Positions 51,675 to 60,352 of a DNA stretch of 64,000 bases are shown here, piece after piece. The position numbers and the translations under genes are program-made. The stretch comes from Halapricum desulfuricans (GTDB lineage Archaea > Halobacteriota > Halobacteria > Halobacteriales > Haloarculaceae): the NCBI RefSeq assembly GCF_017094525.1, contig NZ_CP064788.1:2279030-2343029 (forward strand). Direction: 5' to 3'. The notes below the pieces were generated by a model. The model was not told where the DNA came from. It searched no databases and worked only from the letters and a program-made list of their open reading frames with translations. Positions within the stretch are counted from its first letter, which is position 1. Each line of letters starts with the position of its first letter.

Positions 51675-53501
51675 TTACTCGCGAGTCGCGCGTGTGCGTT
51701 CGTCGTCGGCGATGGCCTCGGTCTCCTCGACGGCGGTCGTCAGCGAGACGTTGAGCCAGGCCATCGAGACCAGGCCGCCGGCGAGCGTCACCAGGTTCTT
51801 GACGGCGTGATCGACGACAGCGATGCTGATCGCGAGCGGTCCCGAGAGCGGCGTCAGGCCGACGACGATGATCGCGAAGGCCCCCTCGTAGAGGCCAAGA
51901 CCGGCCGGCGTCAGCGGCAACACCTTCGCGAGGTTACCGACGCTGACCGCGAAAAAGGCGACGCCGACCAGAAACGGCGTGAGTTCGACGCCGAAGGCCG
52001 CCAGCACGACCACCGCTGTGAGCACGTCGATCGTCCAGACGAGCAGGCTGGTCGTGCCGACCAGCGCGAACGCGCGCCGGTCGCTGGCGACCGTCTGGAC
52101 GTCCCCCGCGAACCGCTCGATCACGCCGGCGACGTAGTCGGCGTAGCTGTCGTTGCTGAGCCGCGAGACGGCCCCACGGACGTAGTTGCGGTCGCTTCGG
52201 GCGCTGAGAACGATCCCGAGCGTCACGGCGATCGCGGCCGCGCCGACGCCCGCGGCGACGACCATCGCCGTCCGACCGGCCTGCTCCTGACCGCCGGCCA
52301 GTTCCGTCCCGGCGATGGCCGTCTGGAGTTCCGCCGGCGACATCGTGACGACCATCCCCAGCACGACGACACCGGCCAGGAAGGCGATCGTCAGCAGGTC
52401 GAAGACGCGCTCGATCGCCAGCGAGGCGAACCCCGACGGGTACGGCACCGACCGGCGGGCCTTCATCACGTAGGCGCGGACGGCGTCGCCCAGTCTGGCG
52501 GGAAAGACCAGATTGCCGGTCTGACTGATGAAGATCGCCCCCGTCAGAAACGCCGGGTCCGACCGATAGCCCAGCCGTTCGAGGATGTCACGATAGCGCG
52601 TCCCCCGAAGCGGCCAAGAGCAGAGGTACACGAGCACCGATGCGCCGACCACAAGCAGGTCGGCCTGTCGCATGTTGGCCCACACCTCGCCGGGGTCGAG
52701 ATACGTCGTCATTAACACCAGCGCGAGCGCGACCAGTCCCGTCCCGACGGCGACGTTCACCCGGCGGTCGAGGCGCGGACTGACCGACACCTGCCAGAAG
52801 GTGCGGACGATCTGGCTACCCATTCCGAAGACGTCCCGGACGAGGTCGACCTTTGAATCGCCTTTCGGCGTCCACTCGACGGGGAACTCCCTGACCTCGT
52901 AGCCGGCGCGCTGGGCGTGGACCAGCACCTCGGTGTCCCAGAACCAGTGGCTGTCCTCGACGTCTTCCAGCACGTCGAACAGCACCTCCCGGTCGAAGGC
53001 CTTGAAGCCACACTGGTGGTCTTGCAGTTCCGAGCGCAACAGCAGTTGCACGAGCACGTTGAACCCCCGGCTCGGGATCCCGCGCTTGGCGGGCCGATCC
53101 GCCGTGTTGCCGGGGATCCACCGCGATCCGGTCGCGAACTCGTAGCCCTCGCTGCGGACGCTCTCGATCAACTCCTCAAGATGGGACATGTCCGTCGCGA
53201 GATCCGTATCGAAGTACGCCAGCGTCTCGCCGCGGGCCTGCCGGAAGGCGTACTCCAGCGCGCCGCCCCGGCCGAGGCGCTGGTCGCTGTGGACGTGGCG
53301 CACGCGCTCGTCTTCGTCGGCCAGCCGGGACGCGATCTCGGGCGTGCGGTCCGCACAGCCGTCCTCGGCGACGATCACCTCGAACGCGCCGGCAGGCAGA
53401 AACTCCTCCAGCGTCGCGAGCGTGACCTCGACGGTCCGCTCGATCGTGTCCGCCTCGTTGTAGGCGGGCAGGACGACGCTCACTTCGACCGCACGATTCA
53501 T
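51675..53501 (-). CDS. AglD-like glycosyltransferase/flippase-like fusion
   Basis: A 608-residue protein. The N-terminal GT2 domain (about 1-240) has VVLPAYNEADTIERTVEVT, EDGCADRT and the DTD metal motif in YFDTDLATDM, with dolichyl-phosphate sugar transferase features. The C-terminal part (about 255-590) is a UPF0104/flippase-like domain of about eight hydrophobic segments. The same layout is found in Haloferax AglD, which loads the last mannose on dolichol phosphate for S-layer N-glycosylation. The donor sugar here is not known. Confidence 0.88.
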   Translation of the reverse strand: MNRAVEVSVVLPAYNEADTIERTVEVTLATLEEFLPAGAFEVIVAEDGCADRTPEIASRLADEDERVRHVHSDQRLGRGGALEYAFRQARGETLAYFDTDLATDMSHLEELIESVRSEGYEFATGSRWIPGNTADRPAKRGIPSRGFNVLVQLLLRSELQDHQCGFKAFDREVLFDVLEDVEDSHWFWDTEVLVHAQRAGYEVREFPVEWTPKGDSKVDLVRDVFGMGSQIVRTFWQVSVSPRLDRRVNVAVGTGLVALALVLMTTYLDPGEVWANMRQADLLVVGASVLVYLCSWPLRGTRYRDILERLGYRSDPAFLTGAIFISQTGNLVFPARLGDAVRAYVMKARRSVPYPSGFASLAIERVFDLLTIAFLAGVVVLGMVVTMSPAELQTAIAGTELAGGQEQAGRTAMVVAAGVGAAAIAVTLGIVLSARSDRNYVRGAVSRLSNDSYADYVAGVIERFAGDVQTVASDRRAFALVGTTSLLVWTIDVLTAVVVLAAFGVELTPFLVGVAFFAVSVGNLAKVLPLTPAGLGLYEGAFAIIVVGLTPLSGPLAISIAVVDHAVKNLVTLAGGLVSMAWLNVSLTTAVEETEAIADDERTRATRE

Positions 53502-53561
53502 TATGCGTCTCTATCGGTCACGGCCGACAAGAACCTTCTGGTGGCCGCCGAGATGGCCGCG

Positions 53562-53951
53562 CTAGCCGAGTTCGTGGCCGTCCTCGCGTGCCAGCCCTTC
53601 GAGGACGTACTCCGCGGCGGTCCGGGTGGTCGCGAGCGGCGTGTCGTGGACGTCACAGATCCGCAGCAGCGCCGAGATATCGGGTTCGTGGGGCTGGGCG
53701 GTCAGCGGGTCCCGCAGGAAAACGATGCCGTCGATCCGGTCGTTGGCGGCCTCGGCCCCGATCTCCATATCGCCGCCGAGCGGGCCGGACTGCTTGCGCT
53801 CGACCTCCAGTCCCGTCGCCTCGGCGATCCGCTGGCCCGTCGTACCGGTACAGACGATGTCCACGGTCGAAAGATACGACTGATAGCTCTCGGCGAAGTC
53901 GATCATTTCGGGCTTCTCGTCGTCGTGTGCGATCAGCGCGATGCGCGTCAT
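53562..53951 (-). CDS. mgsA: Methylglyoxal synthase
   Basis: A 129-residue enzyme converting dihydroxyacetone phosphate to methylglyoxal. IALIAHDDEKPEMIDFA opens the fold; VCTGTTGQRIAEATGLEVER and SGPLGGDMEIGA hold the phosphate site and catalytic Asp. FLRDPLTAQPHEPD matches the family. I chose the ATG at 53951 because the added upstream codons read as non-coding. It lies between aglD-like and HalOD1 genes on the same strand, each with a gap of about 50-60 bp. Confidence 0.93.
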   Translation of the reverse strand: MTRIALIAHDDEKPEMIDFAESYQSYLSTVDIVCTGTTGQRIAEATGLEVERKQSGPLGGDMEIGAEAANDRIDGIVFLRDPLTAQPHEPDISALLRICDVHDTPLATTRTAAEYVLEGLAREDGHELG

Positions 53952-54002
53952 AGTTCTCCCTCTCGGCGCATCGTGAAACAACTTTCGCGGATCGCCGGTG
54001 CG

Positions 54003-54284
54003 CTATTCGTCAGTGATCTCGACCGCCCCGTCCCGGTCGACGGTGACGCTCCAGCCGCCGATCGAGAACGTCACCGGAGACTGTCGGTCGCCGGTCAGCA
54101 CGGCCCGCAGCGTCTCGAAGTCGACGTGTTCTTCGAGCGGTTCGACCTCGTCGACCTCGAGGTCGCTCTCGGCGACAATCGCGTCGGTGATCACGTCCGA
54201 AGCCGGTTCCGGAGCGACCCACGCCGCTGCGTCGTCCGCGTCGCCGTCTTCCTCGCGAACGATGTACGGCTCGTCTGCGCTCAT
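54003..54284 (-). CDS. HalOD1-domain protein
   Basis: A 93-residue haloarchaeal output-domain (HalOD1) protein: SDVITDAIVAESDLEVDEVEPLEEHVDFETLRAVL, then strands VTFSIGGWSVTVDRDGAVEI. HalOD1 occurs at the ends of haloarchaeal sensor proteins and as free-standing genes; its role is unknown. Element B lies just above its start. Confidence 0.82.
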   Translation of the reverse strand: MSADEPYIVREEDGDADDAAAWVAPEPASDVITDAIVAESDLEVDEVEPLEEHVDFETLRAVLTGDRQSPVTFSIGGWSVTVDRDGAVEITDE

Positions 54285-54352
54285 ACCTGTCCCTACCCCG
54301 TGCTCGATATATAGTGTCCCCGAGCGGTTTCAGTCTCAGAAAGAGCCTACTC

Positions 54353-54452
54353 AGAGGGATTATCGTAGCCGGTCGGAGGCATTCTCACTCCGACCGGGTG
54401 GCAGAGTTCGATTCCACGGGAGAACTCTACGGGTTTCTACGATAATCCCTCT
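54353..54452 (-). ncRNA. 100-nt structured element, copy B (unknown family)
   Basis: On the minus strand a 16-bp perfect closing stem (AGAGGGATTATCGTAG with its complement) holds a three-way junction: AGAGTTC/GAACTCT (7 bp) and CCGGTCGGAG/CTCCGACCGG (10 bp, 9-nt loop). It aligns gap-free with copy A. It starts four bases after the feoC-like stop on the minus strand and ends 68 bases above the HalOD1 start. Confidence 0.6.
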
Positions 54453-54455
54453 CAA

Positions 54456-54749
54456 TCATTCGTCGCCGGTCGCTTCGGACGGCGTCTCGCCGTCGGCCGC
54501 GAGCAGCGACTGCCCGTCTCTCGAGACGACGTACTGGGCCGGCACGTCGCCGGCCATCGAACACGATCCGCCGACCGGACAGCGATCACAGGCGGTCCCC
54601 GAGCAGTCGATCCGCGTCAGGTGACCGCGCCGGCGCATCTCCTCGATCATCGCCTCGATCGCGTCGGGCCGGCGGTCGACGGCGTCGGCGATCCGCTCGG
54701 GCGTCTCGCCGCTCTCGAGGCGAGCGAGGACGTCCTCGTAGAGGCTCAT
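54456..54749 (-). CDS. FeoC-like winged-helix protein with cysteine cluster
   Basis: A 97-residue protein. A short wHTH (about 1-48: DVLARLESGETPERIADAVDRRPDAIEAMIEEMRRRG) is followed by four cysteines, CSGTACDRCPVGGSC, the FeoC-type cluster that may bind Fe-S or zinc. It is the last gene of the feo operon, overlapping the one before by ATGA. It may control FeoB stability or transcription. Confidence 0.75.
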   Translation of the reverse strand: MSLYEDVLARLESGETPERIADAVDRRPDAIEAMIEEMRRRGHLTRIDCSGTACDRCPVGGSCSMAGDVPAQYVVSRDGQSLLAADGETPSEATGDE

Positions 54750-55240
54750 GGCTGATCCCGGTCGCCGCCGGCGTGCGGTTCGTCGTCCTGTCCGTTGGCC
54801 GTCCGACGGTCGGCGCTCTCGCCGTCGAGATACCGCAGCGCGATCGCGGTGAACGGCACCGCGAGCAGCGACGGTCGGTAGGGGGGTTCGAACGCCGCCG
54901 CGACGTCGCCGGGAGGGGCGATCCAGACCCCCGATCCGCCCGCGATCGCGCCGAGGAGCGTCCCCAGCAGGTCCGTCCCGGCGACGATCCACAGCATCGC
55001 GCTCGCCATGACGACGAGCGCCTGATTGGGCCGGGCCGCGAGCCCGCCGCGCGCGGCGGCGAGGTAGAACCCGCCGGCCGAGAGCAACACGATCGACCGC
55101 CAGAGGACGTATGTTCCCGTCAGCGTCACGAACGGTATCGACTCGCCGATCTCGAGCCCGAACGCGCCGCCGAGTGCGCCGACGCCGGCCAGTCCGACTG
55201 CGATACCGAGGATCGCGACGTAGAGTTCGTCCCGGCGCAT
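54746..55240 (-). CDS. Membrane protein in the feo operon
   Basis: A 164-residue protein with four hydrophobic segments (about 8-28, 38-60, 70-95 and 115-130), then a polar charged tail (RRTANGQDDEPHAGGDRDQP). It is not recognised. It sits between feoB (stop adjacent to its ATG) and the FeoC-like gene, so it is probably an accessory of ferrous iron uptake. Confidence 0.6.
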   Translation of the reverse strand: MRRDELYVAILGIAVGLAGVGALGGAFGLEIGESIPFVTLTGTYVLWRSIVLLSAGGFYLAAARGGLAARPNQALVVMASAMLWIVAGTDLLGTLLGAIAGGSGVWIAPPGDVAAAFEPPYRPSLLAVPFTAIALRYLDGESADRRTANGQDDEPHAGGDRDQP

Positions 55241-57055
55241 TCAGGCCACCCCCAGTACGGTCCCGATCACGCGCAACAGTCCGCCCCAGACGAACAGGAC
55301 GGTCACCAGCGTCGCCAGCGCGCCGCCGAGCACGCGCACGACGCCGCCGCCGGTCCGTCCCTCCTTGATCAGCATCGCGAAGGTCGCCACGCAGGGGAAG
55401 TAGATGCTCACCATCACGACCGACGTGACGAGCTGGAAGGAACTCATCGAGACGGCGCTCAGCTGTGCGACCGCCAGGTCCTTGCGCATGAACCCCGCGA
55501 TCAGCGCCGGGACGGTGTCGGCTGGCACGCCGAACCACCCGACGAGCAACGGTTCCAGCATCCCCGAGAGCCAGCCGATCGCACCGCCCAGATACAGCAC
55601 GTTGACGACCGCGACGCCCAGCAACACGAACGGGATCGCGGTCGTCATGAACCCGCGCAGACGAAGCGAGAGCTTGGTCGCGACGTTGTCCAGACGCGGC
55701 CGTCGCATCGGCGGGATGTCGATAGCGATATCGGGCGTCTCGCCCGGGACGATACGGTTCAGCACGGCCCCGAACACGAAGAAGCCGGCCAGCAGATACA
55801 GCAGGATGTAGCCGGTGTACTGGGGGAGCAACGACAGCATCACGCCCAGTTGCGCCCCGCAGGGGATGAACACCGAGAGCAGCGTCATGGCGATGAACCG
55901 CTGTTTCTCCGTCTGAAGGGTTCGGGTCGCGGCGACGCCGGGGACGTTACAGCCGAAGGACAGCACCATCGGGACGATGGCGAACCCGCTGAGGCCGATC
56001 CGGTCGAACAGCGCGTCGACCAGCACCGCGAGCCGGGCCATGTAGCCTGAATCCTCAAGTATCGCGAGCAGGAAGTACAGCGCGAGGATCGCCGGGAGGA
56101 CGACCCCGATCGCGACGAACAGTCCGCTCGTGAGCATCCCCCACGAGGAGACCGCGCGCTGAGCGCCGGGATCGCCGACCAGCAGGAAGTACACCCACGA
56201 CCCCTCCATCGGGAACGCCTCCTGAATCCACGGGAGCCAGTAGTTGTCGAACAGCGGGACGAAATACCCGTCAGTGAAGAAACCGGCCACGGCAGTGAAA
56301 AACGACCACATGCCGTACAGCACCGCGACCGCGAACGGCAGTCCGGTCAGCGGCGAGACCGCCAGCCGCCCGATGTGCTCCGAGAGCGACGGCTCGCTGT
56401 CCCGATAGGTGACCGCGCGCTCGACGATCGCGTCGACGAGGTCCCACCGGCGTGCGGACGCGTCGGTCTGCGGTCCCGTCTCCGATCGGACGAGGTCGGC
56501 CGACGAGTCGGCCTGACGGATATCGGTCCGCGCTCGGCCGGAGACCGATTCCAGCGAGGTCTCGCGCGGTTCGGTGAGCGCGCTCCGAAGCGAGTCGAGG
56601 CCGACGCCTTCGGTCGCGACCGTCGGTACGACCGGGACGCCGAGCAGCGATTCGAGCGTCTCGACGTCGATGTCGACGCCCTGGCTCGCGGCCTCGTCCC
56701 ACATGTTCAGCGCGACGACGGCCGGATGGCCCCGATCGAGCACCGAAAGCAGCAGGTTCAGTCCGCGCTCGATCCGCGTCGAATCGAGCACACAGACGAC
56801 CGGCGCGTCCGGGTACTCCTCGAGCAACTCCACGGCGACGGCCTCGGCCTCGTCGGTCGGGCTCAGCGAAAAGGTCCCCGGCACGTCGAGCACGTCGACG
56901 GTCCGGTCCCCCAGATTGAGTTCGCTTTCGGTGTACTCGACGGTCGTTCCGGGGTAGTTCGACTCGCTGATGTTCGTTCCGGCGAGCCGATTGAACAGTG
57001 CGCTCTTGCCGACGTTCGGGTGACCGACCAGCAGGACTGGCGACCGCTTGGTCAT
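55241..57055 (-). CDS. feoB: Ferrous iron transporter FeoB
   Basis: A 604-residue transporter. The N-terminal G domain has GHPNVGKS (11-18), DVPGTF and NMWD (a variant NKxD). The membrane part carries FeoB gate repeats, with MVLSFGCNVPGVAATR and FIPCGAQLGVMLSLLPQY. It is shorter than E. coli FeoB (773) mainly in loops. It overlaps feoA by 4 bp. Confidence 0.96.
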   Translation of the reverse strand: MTKRSPVLLVGHPNVGKSALFNRLAGTNISESNYPGTTVEYTESELNLGDRTVDVLDVPGTFSLSPTDEAEAVAVELLEEYPDAPVVCVLDSTRIERGLNLLLSVLDRGHPAVVALNMWDEAASQGVDIDVETLESLLGVPVVPTVATEGVGLDSLRSALTEPRETSLESVSGRARTDIRQADSSADLVRSETGPQTDASARRWDLVDAIVERAVTYRDSEPSLSEHIGRLAVSPLTGLPFAVAVLYGMWSFFTAVAGFFTDGYFVPLFDNYWLPWIQEAFPMEGSWVYFLLVGDPGAQRAVSSWGMLTSGLFVAIGVVLPAILALYFLLAILEDSGYMARLAVLVDALFDRIGLSGFAIVPMVLSFGCNVPGVAATRTLQTEKQRFIAMTLLSVFIPCGAQLGVMLSLLPQYTGYILLYLLAGFFVFGAVLNRIVPGETPDIAIDIPPMRRPRLDNVATKLSLRLRGFMTTAIPFVLLGVAVVNVLYLGGAIGWLSGMLEPLLVGWFGVPADTVPALIAGFMRKDLAVAQLSAVSMSSFQLVTSVVMVSIYFPCVATFAMLIKEGRTGGGVVRVLGGALATLVTVLFVWGGLLRVIGTVLGVA

Positions 57056-57354
57056 TCTTCAGTGGCGACTTCGAGGTCCCGGGCCTGGGACCGACTCAGC
57101 GAGACAGTCGACCGACCGACCGAGACGACGACGGGACCACCGAAGGGGTGTTTCGTGTGGACTTCAATGGTCTTGCCCGGTCGAACGCCCATCGACCGGA
57201 GGCACTCCCTGTCGACGTCCTCGATCATGGCACACTCGCCGCATTCGAGATCGTCCAGCCGACAGCGCTTGCACCGTCGCTTGCGGCGACGCTTGCGCCG
57301 TCGCTTTCCCTGCCGGTTCGATCGACCGCCGCCAGCGTCCGATTGTCCCGTCAT
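57052..57354 (-). CDS. feoA: FeoA with basic Cys-rich N-terminal extension
   Basis: A 100-residue protein. The C-terminal about 65 residues are FeoA (SH3-like: LDDLECGECAMIEDV, LRSMGVRPGKTIEV). The N-terminus carries GKRRRKRRRKRRCKRC, 13 basic residues out of 16, which is striking in an acidic proteome. CKRC plus CGEC forms a possible metal site. The start at 57354 lies three bases below a DtxR-type box; there is no later start before the FeoA fold. Confidence 0.85.
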   Translation of the reverse strand: MTGQSDAGGGRSNRQGKRRRKRRRKRRCKRCRLDDLECGECAMIEDVDRECLRSMGVRPGKTIEVHTKHPFGGPVVVSVGRSTVSLSRSQARDLEVATEE

Positions 57355-57357
57355 CAG

Positions 57358-57371
57358 TTAGGCACACCTAA
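57358..57371. promoter_or_regulatory. DtxR/IdeR-type iron box
   Basis: TTAGGCACACCTAA, 5-bp arms TTAGG/CCTAA, lies three bases above the feoA start, at the expected transcription start. It fits the archaeal DtxR-family operator, so feo is probably repressed when iron is plentiful. Confidence 0.7.
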
Positions 57372-57436
57372 TTTCGGCGTGCCAAAACCTCCGTCGCAGA
57401 TACAGGTAAATGTTGCGGATTCGTCCCACGCTCATC

Positions 57437-57457
57437 ACGGAAATCTTCTATTTCCGT
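57437..57457. repeat. 8-bp inverted repeat with 5-bp spacer
   Basis: ACGGAAAT and ATTTCCGT are perfect complements around CTTCT. It lies between the divergent feoA and the AbrB-PhoU gene and could be an operator. Nothing else supports a specific role. Confidence 0.45.
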
Positions 57458-57566
57458 ACGACCCCGAGGCACTCGGCCTGCTCCGCCTGTAGACATGGAT
57501 TGACGAATGCCCAAATATGGTGATGTATGCACAAGGTTAAGGTACGCTGCAAATCATAAAGGGGAT

Positions 57567-58616
57567 ATGGAAACCCGAAAAGTGCAGCGACTGGGGCCAT
57601 CGACGCTGGCGATGACCCTGCCGGCGGAGTGGACCACCAATCAGGGCGTCGAGAAGGGCGACGAGGTCTCGTTGCGGATCGGTGACAAGGGGACACTGAC
57701 GGTGCTGCCGGAGTCGGTCCAGTCGGAGGAATCGGAGGCCGTCATCCACGCGGCCGATCTGGACGCCGACAGTCTGGAACGTGCGATCGTCGCTCAGTAC
57801 GTGCTGGGGAGGCGGATCATCCACGTCGACGCCGGGGAGGGAGAGACGCTGGCCAGCGAGCACATCAACGCCGTCTACAACGCCGAGACGCAACTGATGG
57901 GGCTGGGCGTCATCGAAGAGACCCCGGATCGGATCGCGATCCGGTGTTCGGTCGACGCGGAGGACTTCACGCTCGACAACCTCATCGAGCGCCTCGAATC
58001 GACCGGATCGACGATGCGAAACGAGGGGATCAAAGCGCTGGCACACAGCAATCCCGACCTCGCACAGCGTGCGCTGAACCGGGAGCGGCAGGCGAACAAG
58101 ATCTTCGTGCTCATGCTTCGGCTGATCTTCACCGCCTACCAGAACCCGAATCTCGCGCGAGCCGTCGGACTGGAGGACGGATTCCCGCTGATCGGGTACC
58201 GGTCGATCGCGAAGAACCTCGAGTTGACGGCCGACAACGCCGAGGACATCGCCGAGATCGCGATGGAAGCCGAAGACCACACGCTGCAGGTCGACTCCTC
58301 GACCATGAAGCGGATCCGGGATTTCACCGACCAGGTCAACGAGATGACCGAACAGGCCGCCCACGCGGCGGTCGAACGCGACTACAACGCCGCCATCGAG
58401 GTCCGAAAGCAGTACGCCGAAGTCGAGGACTGCGTGCAGGACATCCTCGCCGACCTGCCGGAGATGAGCAATACGGATCTCCTCGAAATACGAGAAGTGC
58501 TCGTCAGCCTCCAGCAGACAGCCGAATACGCCGTACGGAACGCCGAGATCGCGACGAACCTCGCGCTCAACGAGGAGAGCGAACACACGACGATCAGGAC
58601 GCCAACCGATGAGTAG
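57567..58616 (+). CDS. AbrB-PhoU fusion regulator, feo-linked
   Basis: A 349-residue protein. The SpoVT/AbrB domain (1-48: METRKVQRLGPSTLAMTLPAEW) is followed by two PhoU repeats (KNLELTADNAEDIAEIAME and SLQQTAEYAVRNAEIATNLA). It is a paralogue of the gene at 38515. The start at 57567 is preferred because MPKYGDV upstream lacks family similarity and GTTAAGG about 28 bases above fits a leaderless promoter. It diverges from feoA. Confidence 0.87.
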   Translation: METRKVQRLGPSTLAMTLPAEWTTNQGVEKGDEVSLRIGDKGTLTVLPESVQSEESEAVIHAADLDADSLERAIVAQYVLGRRIIHVDAGEGETLASEHINAVYNAETQLMGLGVIEETPDRIAIRCSVDAEDFTLDNLIERLESTGSTMRNEGIKALAHSNPDLAQRALNRERQANKIFVLMLRLIFTAYQNPNLARAVGLEDGFPLIGYRSIAKNLELTADNAEDIAEIAMEAEDHTLQVDSSTMKRIRDFTDQVNEMTEQAAHAAVERDYNAAIEVRKQYAEVEDCVQDILADLPEMSNTDLLEIREVLVSLQQTAEYAVRNAEIATNLALNEESEHTTIRTPTDE

Positions 58617-58657
58617 TCGGGAGGAGCTTTTTTGATGTTGCCACAGGACACTCGGAC

Positions 58658-59389
58658 GTGAACTGGAAGTACTGGATCCGAAATAGCTTCGTCACCGGCC
58701 TGATACTGGTCGCGCCGCTGGTCGTTACGATCGTCGCGTTGCGGTTCTCGTTCGGGTGGCTGACCGGCTTCGTGGAACCGTTCGTCACCACGATGGACCT
58801 CACGCGGTTCACCGGCGAGAGCGAGTTCCTGGCGAAATTACTTGCGGTAATGCTGATGCTCGTGTTAATCTGGCTCGCCGGGTTTCTGGCCCAGTGGGGT
58901 ATCACCGGTAGTTTCTTCGGCGGTCTCGACCGGGCGATCGGCCTCATTCCGATGGTACGGGTCATCTACACCGGCGTTCAGGGGGTGGCAAACTCGCTGG
59001 TCGAGCCGACCGATCGCTACAAGAGCGTCGTGCTCGTCGAATACCCCCGCGACGGCGTCTACGCGCTCGGGTTCATCACGTCCGAGAGCCCGGATCCGGT
59101 ACAGACCGCGATCGGGACCGCCTATAACGTCTATCTCCCGAACAGTCCGAACCCGACGAACGGCCATCTCGCGCTCGTCCCGGCGTCGGAAGTCCACGAA
59201 CTCGACATCTCGGTCCGGCGCGGCATCCGCCTGATGGTCACGACCGGCATCGCGGAGACGAGAGACGAACTGGAAGAACTCGATGTGGACATCAGCGACG
59301 CCGTCGAGACAGCGACCGCGCCGAGTCACGTGCCCGGCGAGGACGACGCGTCCGGCGAAAACAACACACCCGACCGAAACGACGCGTAG
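58658..59389 (+). CDS. DUF502 family membrane protein
   Basis: A 243-residue protein with two membrane segments (about 12-32 and 60-85), followed by the conserved DUF502 block (IGLIPMVRVIYTGVQGVANSL, KSVVLVEYPRDGVYALGF). The C-terminal about 40 residues are acidic. The function is unknown; plant members (LCV/COV1) affect vascular patterning. The start is GTG at 58658, 30 bases below a T-rich TATA-like box. Confidence 0.9.
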   Translation: MNWKYWIRNSFVTGLILVAPLVVTIVALRFSFGWLTGFVEPFVTTMDLTRFTGESEFLAKLLAVMLMLVLIWLAGFLAQWGITGSFFGGLDRAIGLIPMVRVIYTGVQGVANSLVEPTDRYKSVVLVEYPRDGVYALGFITSESPDPVQTAIGTAYNVYLPNSPNPTNGHLALVPASEVHELDISVRRGIRLMVTTGIAETRDELEELDVDISDAVETATAPSHVPGEDDASGENNTPDRNDA

Positions 59390-59425
59390 CGCGAACCAGC
59401 AGTCACAGACGGGACGTCACGGCGG

Positions 59426-60241
59426 TCACACTGGATACGTCTCCGCCAGTGCGTCCAGCGCCTCGTGGTGCTCGCTCGTGTGGGGGGCAGTCAGCGGCGA
59501 GACACTGACCTTGCCGTCGACGACGGCTTGTCGATCGGTCCCGTTCTCGTGAGGCAGATCCCCGTCGGCCATCCGCTCCCAGATCCGGTCGTACAGCTGG
59601 ATCTCGGCCCCGTCGCGAACGGCGTCCATCTGATAGACGCGTGACGGCTCCGTGATCGCGAGCGGCGCGTGCTCGCCGTCGTCGAGCGGCCCGTACTCCC
59701 CGCTGGCCATCGGCGCGTTGACGTTCAGGTAATCGGCAGATTCGAAGACACCGGCCCCGAGCGCGTGGTCCGCGAGGTATGCGGCTGCTCTCGTCGCCTC
59801 ACCGTAGGCGTCGTACTCCGATCTCACCGCCTCGGAGGAGACGTCCTCTCGGACGGGGACATACATTGAGACGGCGATCGCCGGCACGTCGAAGAAGGCT
59901 GCCTCGACGGCCGCGCTGACCGTCCCGGATCGGCCGAGGACGTACGCGCCGAGGTTCGCGCCGTCGTTACAGCCGGATACCACGAGATCGACATCCGGCA
60001 CCAGCGATTCCACACCGGCGACGACGCAATCCGCTGGCGTGCCCGTGACTGCGTACCCGAGTTCGTGGTCGGTGACCGTGACCGAGTTCGATAGCGCACG
60101 CCCGACGGCGCTCTGGTCGCTGTCAGGTGCGACCGCGATTACCTCCCCGACATCCGTCAGCGCGTCGTAGAGAGCCCGGAACCCGGTAGTTTCGATCCCG
60201 TCGTCGTTCGTCAGCAAGATCGTCGGCTCGCCGTCGTCCAT
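59426..60241 (-). CDS. surE: 5'/3'-nucleotidase SurE
   Basis: A 271-residue phosphatase acting on nucleoside monophosphates. ILLTNDDGIETTGFRAL opens with the paired metal-binding Asp; APDSDQSAVGRALS and VVSGCNDGANLGAYVLGRSGTVSAAVEAAF complete the SurE core. It is convergent with DUF502 and not obviously linked to neighbours. Confidence 0.94.
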   Translation of the reverse strand: MDDGEPTILLTNDDGIETTGFRALYDALTDVGEVIAVAPDSDQSAVGRALSNSVTVTDHELGYAVTGTPADCVVAGVESLVPDVDLVVSGCNDGANLGAYVLGRSGTVSAAVEAAFFDVPAIAVSMYVPVREDVSSEAVRSEYDAYGEATRAAAYLADHALGAGVFESADYLNVNAPMASGEYGPLDDGEHAPLAITEPSRVYQMDAVRDGAEIQLYDRIWERMADGDLPHENGTDRQAVVDGKVSVSPLTAPHTSEHHEALDALAETYPV

Positions 60242-60352
60242 GGCTACACTCCGGGCGGATTCAGCAAAAGCCCACCGCTCGACGAAGTCGATGCCCCGCC
60301 GTTATTGTCGTGCCGAGTGCGATCACACGACACGCGGATCAGACCCGCTCCA

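Noticed and set aside
54398-54430. GTTCGATTCC inside element B looks like a tRNA T-loop
   Set aside because: No acceptor, D or anticodon arm can be folded around it; those bases pair in the 7-bp helix of the 100-nt element instead.
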